Below the pieces are notes generated by a model. That model searched no databases. It was not told the DNA's origin and worked only from the letters and a program-made list of their open reading frames with translations. Both the position numbers and the translations under genes were made by a program. Positions 6,816 through 11,155 of a DNA stretch of 11,155 nt are shown one piece after another. The number at the start of each line of letters is the position of its first letter. Within the stretch, counting starts at the first letter, position 1. The stretch covers positions 1-11,155 of the forward strand of contig MVZB01000096.1 in the NCBI GenBank assembly GCA_002068205.1, read 5' to 3'. Source of the stretch: a candidate division BRC1 bacterium ADurb.BinA292 (GTDB lineage Bacteria > Sumerlaeota > Sumerlaeia > MVZB01).

Positions 6816-7946
6816 ATGTTTCGCATGCTCGAAGGCTCCGTCCACGACCCGGCGATCTACCCGATCCTGGAGCGCGTCGTCGCGGGCGAACGGCTGAGCG
6901 ACGCCGACGCCGTCCGGCTGTTCCACTCGCACGACCTGCTGGCGATCGGGCGGGCCGCGCAGGCCGTGCGCTGGCGGCTACATCCCGAGCCGGTCGTCAC
7001 TTACGTCATCGACCGCAACATCAACTACACGAATATCTGCATCACGGATTGTTCCTTCTGCGCGTTCTACCGCAAAGCGGGGGACGCGGACGCCTACGTG
7101 CGCACGCGGGAGGAACTGCGCCAGAAGATCGAGGAGACGTTCGAGGCGGGGGGGAGCCAGATCCTGATGCAGGGGGGGCTCAACCCCGAGCTGGACCTGG
7201 CCTGGTACGAGGATCTGCTGCGCTGGATGAAGCAGGAGTTTCCGGGGTTGCATATCCACGCGTTCTCGCCGACGGAGATCTCGTTCTTCCGCGACCATTT
7301 CGGGCTTCCGCTCGAGGAGGTGCTGCGGCGGCTGCGGGCGGCGGGACTGGATTCGATCCCCGGGGGCGGCGCCGAAATCCTGAGCGATCGCGTGCGGCGG
7401 AAGATCTCGCCCGACAAGACTTCGGCCGACGACTGGCTGGAAGTGATGCGCGTCGCGCACCGGCTGGGGATGCGCACCAGCGCGACGATGATGTTCGGCA
7501 TCATCGAGACGATGGAGGAACGGGTGGAGCACCTGCGACGGCTGCGCGAGCTGCAGGATGAAACGGGGGGCTTCACCGCGTTCATCGACTGGACGTTTCA
7601 GCCGAAGAACACGCCGTACAAGGACAAGTTCGCCGGGGCGTTCGACTATCTGCGGACGACGGCGATCGCGCGGCTGTATCTGGACAATTTCGAGAACATC
7701 CAGGCCAGTTGGGTGACGCAGGGGGACAAGATCGCGCAGCTCTCGCTGACGATGGGGGTGAACGATCTGGGCAGCCTGATGCTGGAGGAGAATGTGGTGG
7801 CGGCGGCGGGGACGAATTTCATGTACAGCCGGCGGGAGCTGGCGCGCTGGGCCGCCGATCTGGGATTCGAACTGCGCCAGCGCGATTATTACTACCGGGA
7901 TTACGTCCATCCGGCGGCGCAATCCGCCGCGACCGCTGGCATCTGA
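6816..7946 (+). CDS. mqnC: Cyclic dehypoxanthinyl futalosine synthase (radical SAM)
   Basis: A 376-residue radical SAM enzyme of the futalosine pathway for menaquinone. MqnC cyclises dehypoxanthine futalosine to its cyclic form with S-adenosylmethionine and a 4Fe-4S cluster in the cytoplasm. The cluster motif CxxxCxxC is complete (C75, C79, C82 within NYTNICITDCSFCAF). Conserved MqnC blocks follow: GGSQILMQGG (~112-121), HIHAFSPTEI, GLDSIPGGGAEIL, the SATMMFG block, and DETGGFTAFIDWTFQP. MqnE and the CofH/CofG proteins share the fold, but the DSIPGGGAEIL and DETGGFTAFI blocks and the length favour MqnC. The start at 6816 is set by a Shine-Dalgarno; the next ATG at 6825 is possible. No other mqn gene is adjacent. 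The gene converges with rodA across 79 bp, in which no clear terminator was found. Confidence 0.92.
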   Translation: MFRMLEGSVHDPAIYPILERVVAGERLSDADAVRLFHSHDLLAIGRAAQAVRWRLHPEPVVTYVIDRNINYTNICITDCSFCAFYRKAGDADAYVRTREELRQKIEETFEAGGSQILMQGGLNPELDLAWYEDLLRWMKQEFPGLHIHAFSPTEISFFRDHFGLPLEEVLRRLRAAGLDSIPGGGAEILSDRVRRKISPDKTSADDWLEVMRVAHRLGMRTSATMMFGIIETMEERVEHLRRLRELQDETGGFTAFIDWTFQPKNTPYKDKFAGAFDYLRTTAIARLYLDNFENIQASWVTQGDKIAQLSLTMGVNDLGSLMLEENVVAAAGTNFMYSRRELARWAADLGFELRQRDYYYRDYVHPAAQSAATAGI

Positions 7947-8025
7947 CCGCACGACCGGCCAAGACGCACGAACCCGCACACACAGAGACGGGCGCGCACG
8001 GACGACTGACCCGTGGATCGGAGAC

Positions 8026-9144
8026 TTAAAGTCCGCGGCGGGCGGCGACGCTCAGCGTCAGGCCGACCATGCTGAGCGTGGCCAGCATGAACGAGCCGCC
8101 ATAGGAGAAGAACGGCAGGGGGAGCCCCGTCACGGGGAGCAGGCCGATGGTCATGCCGATGTTGAGAACCATGTGGGTGGCGAGGGTCGCGGCGAAGCCG
8201 GTGATGATCAGGACGCCGAACAGATCGTGGACGCGGCGCGCCAGATCGAGCATGCGCCAGATGAAGAGCGTCAGCAGGAGCAGGACGGCGACCGTGCCGG
8301 CAAGGCCGAACTGTTCGCCGACCGTCGGGAAGATGAAGTCGGTGTGGTATTCGGGGAGGAAACGGAAGTGGGTCTGGGTCCCGCGGCCCCAGCCCTTGCC
8401 CAGCAGCCGGCCCGATCCCAGCGCGGTCTGGGCCTGCAGGACGTTGTAGCCCTTGCCGCGGGGGTCGGCCTCGGGATTCAGAAAGGTGAGAATGCGGTCC
8501 TTCTGGTAGGGCTTGAGGTGGGCGTAACCGGCCGCCGCGACGGCGATGCCGGCCAGCAGAAACAGGCCGACGACCCATTTGCGGATGCCGGCGGCCCAGA
8601 ACATCGCGGCGACGACCGGGACGAAGACGGCCGCCGTGCCCAGATCGGGTTGCTTCAGAATCAGCAGCATCGGGACGAGGGCCAGCGCCAGCGGGATGAA
8701 CGTATGGCGCAGGCCGCGGAACACGCGCCCGCGGCGGGCGAGATAATGGCCCAGGGTCAGGATGACGACGATCTTGGCCGGTTCGGCGGGCTGTAGCGAG
8801 AAGCCGCCCAGATTGAACCAGGAGCGGGCGTTGTTGACGGTCTCGCCGGCAACGAGGACGGCGCCGAGGAGCGCCACGGCGAGACCGTAGAGCACCCAGA
8901 CGACGCGCCGCAACCAGCGATAGTCGAAGAACAGCAGCACGAACATGCCGGTCAGGCCCAATCCCATCCAGCGCAACTGGCGCAGGGCGTAGCCTTGCAG
9001 GGGACCCGGTCCGTCGCCGGACGAGGTGGCGCCCCACATCGTGATCAGGCCGGCCGCGAGCAACAGCAGGGTCAGCGCGATCAGCAGCCAATCGATCCAA
9101 GGCAGCAGACGATAGGGAACCAGACGGAATCGGGCCTTGGCCAT
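8026..9144 (-). CDS. rodA: Rod-shape SEDS peptidoglycan glycosyltransferase RodA
   Basis: A 372-residue polytopic membrane protein of the SEDS family. RodA polymerises lipid II into glycan strands for lateral wall growth, working with a class B PBP (PBP2). About ten hydrophobic spans are visible, starting at 17-38. Family blocks are present: NNARSWF...LQPAEPAK (104-124), KQPDLGT (164-170), the long extracellular-loop motif LPEYHTDFIFPTVGEQFG (263-280), and the C-terminal GLLPVTGLPLPFFSYGGS (334-351). D269 in HTDF corresponds to the Asp shown to be essential in other RodA proteins. The HTDFIF loop and the short N-terminus favour RodA over FtsW. The ATG at 9144 is the only sensible start; ribosome-site similarity is weak. 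Upstream, TGCTAGGGT (9239-9231, minus) resembles an extended -10. mrdA (PBP2) and mreBCD are not next to it, unlike many genomes. Confidence 0.93.
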   Translation of the reverse strand: MAKARFRLVPYRLLPWIDWLLIALTLLLLAAGLITMWGATSSGDGPGPLQGYALRQLRWMGLGLTGMFVLLFFDYRWLRRVVWVLYGLAVALLGAVLVAGETVNNARSWFNLGGFSLQPAEPAKIVVILTLGHYLARRGRVFRGLRHTFIPLALALVPMLLILKQPDLGTAAVFVPVVAAMFWAAGIRKWVVGLFLLAGIAVAAAGYAHLKPYQKDRILTFLNPEADPRGKGYNVLQAQTALGSGRLLGKGWGRGTQTHFRFLPEYHTDFIFPTVGEQFGLAGTVAVLLLLTLFIWRMLDLARRVHDLFGVLIITGFAATLATHMVLNIGMTIGLLPVTGLPLPFFSYGGSFMLATLSMVGLTLSVAARRGL

Positions 9145-9308
9145 GTCAGTCGCTCAGGGGAAGGGCTGGGCCGTTCGCGCCGGGACCGCTGCAGCTCGCC
9201 GGCGTGGTCCGGGCTACGACGCCGCCCGCTACCCTAGCACAAATCCCGGTCGGTCTTCAGCGTCGCTGGCACGTGAATCGCTTGCAGGATGATTTTCTGG
9301 GAGGAACG

Positions 9309-9320
9309 AAGGACGTCCTT
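9309..9320. repeat. 12-bp perfect palindrome AAGGACGTCCTT
   Basis: A perfect inverted repeat directly before heptamer copy D and about 50 bp before the lipoprotein start. It could be an operator-like site, or simply the boundary of the repeat. No second copy was noticed in the window. Confidence 0.3.
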
Positions 9321-9325
9321 TAGGG

Positions 9326-9348
9326 GCGATCACGAGGACGAGAGACGA
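9326..9348 (+). repeat. ACGAGRG heptamer repeat, copy D
   Basis: Starts with the same 17 bases as copy C at 3795 (GCGATCACGAGGACGAG), followed by AGACGA; it lacks one heptamer unit relative to C. It ends only 22 bp before the lipoprotein start, so it is likely transcribed as part of that gene's leader. Confidence 0.75.
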
Positions 9349-9370
9349 TTTTTGAGAGAGGAATACGGCG

Positions 9371-9763
9371 ATGAAGAAAAATTTCCTGCTTCGCTGGCCG
9401 CCGGTGGCGGCGGCGTGCGTCGGGCTGGTCTGTCTGACCGGCTGCATCAGCCTGCGGATCGGCACCGACAACGAACCCCCCGATTTCAAGATCGACGGCA
9501 TCGGGAGCGCCTATGCGACGGTGACCGACATCCCGGCCTATGACGGGACGGTCGTGCGGTTTGACCTGTTCCGCGGCGGGGCGAACACCGGCGAACTGGC
9601 CTCATTTTACATCTGGCCGCTCGGCGGGCTGGATCTGGGCTTGCTGGGAGCGCGGCTGCGCCTGCTGCCGCTGGAAATGGGCGCCGGGACGCTGTTCTAT
9701 CAGCCCGGACCAGTGACGGGCGACGCTTCACCCGGGGTGAAGGCGACCATCGACGCGGAGTAG
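9371..9763 (+). CDS. Orphan lipoprotein of unknown function
   Basis: A 130-residue protein with a lipoprotein signal: basic MKKNFLLR start, hydrophobic span ~11-22 and lipobox LTGC with C25 as the predicted lipidated cysteine. The mature part (~105 residues) has FKIDGIGSAYATVTDIP (36-52), a VVRFDLFRGG block (58-67), an IWPLGGLDLGLLGARLRLLPLEMGAG stretch near 78-103 and LFYQP (105-109). It is rich in Gly, Leu and β-prone segments, so a small envelope-facing β domain is plausible. The family is not recognised. After C25 come Ile-Ser, not Asp, so no inner-membrane retention signal by the E. coli rule. GAGAGAGGA lies 8-9 nt before the ATG at 9371 and fixes the start. It is divergent from rodA; an envelope role next to a cell-wall gene is suggestive but unproven. 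Confidence 0.8.
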   Translation: MKKNFLLRWPPVAAACVGLVCLTGCISLRIGTDNEPPDFKIDGIGSAYATVTDIPAYDGTVVRFDLFRGGANTGELASFYIWPLGGLDLGLLGARLRLLPLEMGAGTLFYQPGPVTGDASPGVKATIDAE

Positions 9764-9769
9764 GGGAAG

Positions 9770-9797
9770 AAATCCGAAATCCGAAATTCGAAGATCG
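9770..9797 (+). repeat. Heptamer array AAATCCG/AAATTCG, four units
   Basis: AAATCCG, AAATCCG, AAATTCG and AAGATCG follow each other exactly with period seven, starting nine bases after the lipoprotein stop. The last 15 bases match 13 of 15 with the array at 6696-6710. A degenerate tail rich in ATTCAA follows to about 9825. Confidence 0.75.
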
Positions 9798-9843
9798 AGG
9801 CAGATTCAAGGATTCAATAGTCGAATGTCGGGCAGGTTGCCCG

Positions 9844-9972
9844 TTTGGAGTGCGGCGGCAGAAAGCACGCAGCGCGTGGCGACGCCGCATTGGATCGATC
9901 AGCATCGGCTCAGGTCGAATCCAAAGCGGTGTCGACGCGTTGCGCTGCAACGCTCTGGCACCGCACTCCAAA
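9844..9972. repeat. 129-nt nested imperfect palindrome with 12-bp perfect terminal inverted repeats
   Basis: The ends TTTGGAGTGCGG (9844-9855) and CCGCACTCCAAA (9961-9972) are perfect reverse complements. Inside, the GC-rich arms 9856-9888 and 9926-9960 pair imperfectly but over most of their length, and near the centre TTGGATCGA (9890-9898) faces TCGAATCCAA (9915-9924) with one extra base. Folded, the whole element makes one long hairpin with a small central loop. It has no coding capacity. It looks like a MITE or palindromic intergenic element, or a structured RNA; a run of seven A's follows the right end. Confidence 0.7.
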
Positions 9973-10014
9973 AAAAGCTGTCTCGACGGGGGGAGCAGTC
10001 TCTCGGGTTTCCGG

Positions 10015-10062
10015 ATCGATGGCGATGCCGATCTCGATTGCGATACCGATAGCGATTCCGGA
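10015..10062 (+). repeat. Hexamer array NNCGAT, seven units
   Basis: ATCGAT, GGCGAT, GCCGAT, CTCGAT, TGCGAT, ACCGAT, AGCGAT follow in exact 6-base register, ending with TCCGGA. The last four bases of each unit are invariant and the first two vary. The conserved CGAT contains GAT, but whether it binds any protein is unknown. Confidence 0.7.
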
Positions 10063-10125
10063 ACGGACGGGGCCTAATGGATCGGCGCGCGTGTCCGCCG
10101 CCTGATCCTATCGCTGCGTTCGTCG

Positions 10126-10362
10126 ATGACCGATCGCTCCCCTCCCCTGGCGTTGACCGACCTCGCCGGCGAATGGGCCGGGCTTGCGCCCGCGCCGCTC
10201 GATGCGCGGCTGCGCGAGCTGCGCGGCCAGGGGCGCGCCATCCTGGATCTGGTCACGGCGAATCCGCACGAGCATGGCTTGAAGTTTCCCGGCGAGCTCC
10301 TGGCCGAGATCGCGGCCGAGGCGATGCAGTCCATCGGAGTCTACCGGCCGGAGCCGCGCGCA
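10126..10362 (+). pseudogene. N-terminal fragment of a PLP-dependent class I/II aminotransferase, cut at the junction
   Basis: The first ~78 residues look like the start of a fold-type I aminotransferase: a leader, then RAILDLVTANPHEHGLKFP (37-55), ELLAEIAAEAM and IGVYRPEPR (70-78), where the family normally continues with a Gly and a helix such as Q-P-x-A-R-x-A-I-A-x-Y. Instead, after codon 78 (10357-10359) the frame runs antisense through the MFS transporter to a stop near 10593 with nonsense Arg/Ala/Pro-rich sequence. The lysine-bearing catalytic domain is absent, so this copy cannot be active. The ATG at 10126 has no clear ribosome site. The truncation coincides within a few bases with the end of the MFS homology, so the cut is a physical breakpoint and not gradual decay. 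Confidence 0.6.
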
Positions 10363-10368
10363 GCGGCG
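10356..10368. other. Breakpoint between truncated aminotransferase and truncated MFS gene
   Basis: Aminotransferase-like coding sequence (+) is recognisable up to about 10359 and MFS coding sequence (-) up to about 10365. Two genes that should each continue past this point both stop, facing each other. No insertion sequence, target duplication or obvious long repeat is at the seam; a short GC-rich GCGCGCAGCGGCGGGGG sits there. Confidence 0.65.
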
Positions 10369-11155
10369 GGGGATTCATCGTGCTCGCCAGTGCGAGCCAG
10401 AGCAGCGCGAGCGCCGCGCACGACAGGCTCACCGCGGCCGGGCCGAAGGTCTGCCCCAGCCAGCCGCCGAGCACGCCGCCGAGGAACAGGCCGATCGACT
10501 GCAGGGTGTTGTAGACGCCCAGCGCCGTGCCCTTGGAGCCGGGCGGCGCGATACGCGAGATCCACGACGGTTGGGTGGCCTCGAGCACGTTGAAGGAGAT
10601 AAAGAAGAGCGTCAGCAACAATGCCAATGGTATCAATCCGTCACCGAAAAGCCACAGCCCGATCTGCACGACGGCGAGCAGGACGATGGCGGCATTGAAC
10701 ACCGGCTTGAGCTTGTCGTGGCGCTCGGCGACGATCACCGCCGGCACCATGACCACGAAGGACAGCAGCACCGCCGGCAGGTAGACCTTCCAGTGCTCGG
10801 GCACCGGCAGGCCGCCGCCGGAGACCAGGGCCGAGGGCACCATCACCCACATCGTGGTCTGGATGAGGTGGAGCGCGAACACGCCGAAGTTGAGCCGCAT
10901 GAGCTGGCCGTCGCGCAGCACGTCGATGAGCCGGCCGGTGGTGCGCGGCACCGGCGGAGCGACCGGCACCGCCCACAGCAGAACCCCGATCGCACCCGCG
11001 GCAAGCACGGCGGTGAGCCAGAAGATGCCATCCATGCCGACGGCGGCGTAGAGCAGCGGTGCCGCCACCATCGAGAGCGCGAACACCAGGCCGATCGAGG
11101 AGCCGATCATCGCCATGACCTTGGTGCGGTGCTGGTCGCGGGTGAGGTCGGCGGC
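10365..11155 (-). CDS. YajR-like MFS transporter, partial at both ends
   Basis: A major facilitator superfamily efflux-type transporter resembling YajR. The right edge cuts off roughly the first four membrane spans; the frame is open from 11155 and begins AADLTRDQHRTKVMAMIG, the cytoplasmic loop and span 5 region. About eight spans (TM5-TM12) follow, with blocks LNFGVFALH, EHWKVYLPA, FFISFNVLEATQPS and KGTALGVYNTLQSIGLFLGG. Homology ends at LASTMNPPP (codon near 10365). The formal frame continues to a stop at 10253, but that ~37-residue tail is antisense aminotransferase. YajR itself has a cytoplasmic YAM domain after this point, which is missing. The gene may originate from a proteobacterium, judging only by overall resemblance. 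The substrate cannot be told. Confidence 0.85.

Larger units (their letters stand above)
9764..10125. other. 362-bp repeat-rich intergenic gap
   Basis: No gene is supported. The gap holds three distinct repeat structures in series: a heptamer array (9770-9797), a 129-nt nested palindrome (9844-9972) and a hexamer array (10015-10062). Small frames across it encode low-complexity peptides created by the repeats. Confidence 0.65.

Noticed and set aside
7792..8796. Plus-strand open frame overlapping the end of mqnC and much of rodA
   Set aside because: Composition is repetitive and charged, it overlaps two confident genes, and no start signal is seen.
9770..10062. Repeat cluster as a CRISPR array
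   Set aside because: Units are 6-7 bp without unique spacers, the palindrome is single, and no cas gene is present.
10253..10364. C-terminal 37 residues of the MFS frame as a genuine tail
   Set aside because: They are the antisense of a recognisable aminotransferase start, so they arise from the junction and are not native transporter sequence.

Overview
The window looks like a piece of a high-GC bacterial chromosome, most probably Planctomycetota (for example Phycisphaerae or a relative). This assignment is inference. It rests on an HPr kinase, a futalosine-pathway mqnC, an ABC ATPase with the 'GYMPD' Q-loop style I associate with planctomycetes, a lone rodA, single genes separated by 100-480 bp gaps, and gaps filled with short-period repeats. 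No rRNA, tRNA, CRISPR array, transposase, integrase or recognisable defence operon was seen.

Layout: the tail of an unidentified gene (2-196, +); a repeat-bearing gap; a DUF885 metallopeptidase-like protein (497-2218, +); convergent to it an ABC transporter ATPase (2308-3345, -) whose nucleotide-binding motifs are intact but whose hydrolysis motifs are degraded; a 484-bp gap with two copies of an ACGAGRG heptamer repeat; hprK (3830-4816, -); divergent from it a small orphan gene with a very good Shine-Dalgarno (5189-5515, +); a MoxR/CbbQ-like AAA+ ATPase (5617-6582, -); divergent from it mqnC (6816-7946, +); convergent to that rodA (8026-9144, -); divergent from that an orphan lipoprotein (9371-9763, +); and a repeat-rich gap (9764-10125) holding a heptamer array, a 129-nt nested palindrome and a hexamer array.

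The last kilobase is different. The first ~78 codons of a PLP aminotransferase (from 10126, +) stop abruptly near 10360. They butt directly against the C-terminal end of a YajR-like MFS transporter on the minus strand (10365-11155, running off the edge). Both genes lose their natural ends at the same point, so this is a rearrangement breakpoint or, at least as likely, an assembly chimera. The MFS gene may come from another organism.

The genes do not form an operon; almost every neighbour switches strand. Together they are housekeeping or conserved-accessory functions: cell-wall elongation (RodA), menaquinone synthesis (MqnC), phosphotransfer regulation (HprK), a chaperone-type AAA+ protein and an envelope lipoprotein. 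I found no convincing new multi-gene system. The most unusual signals are the hydrolysis-deficient-looking ABC ATPase, the families of 6-7 bp period intergenic repeats, the large palindromic element, and the sharp junction near 10360.
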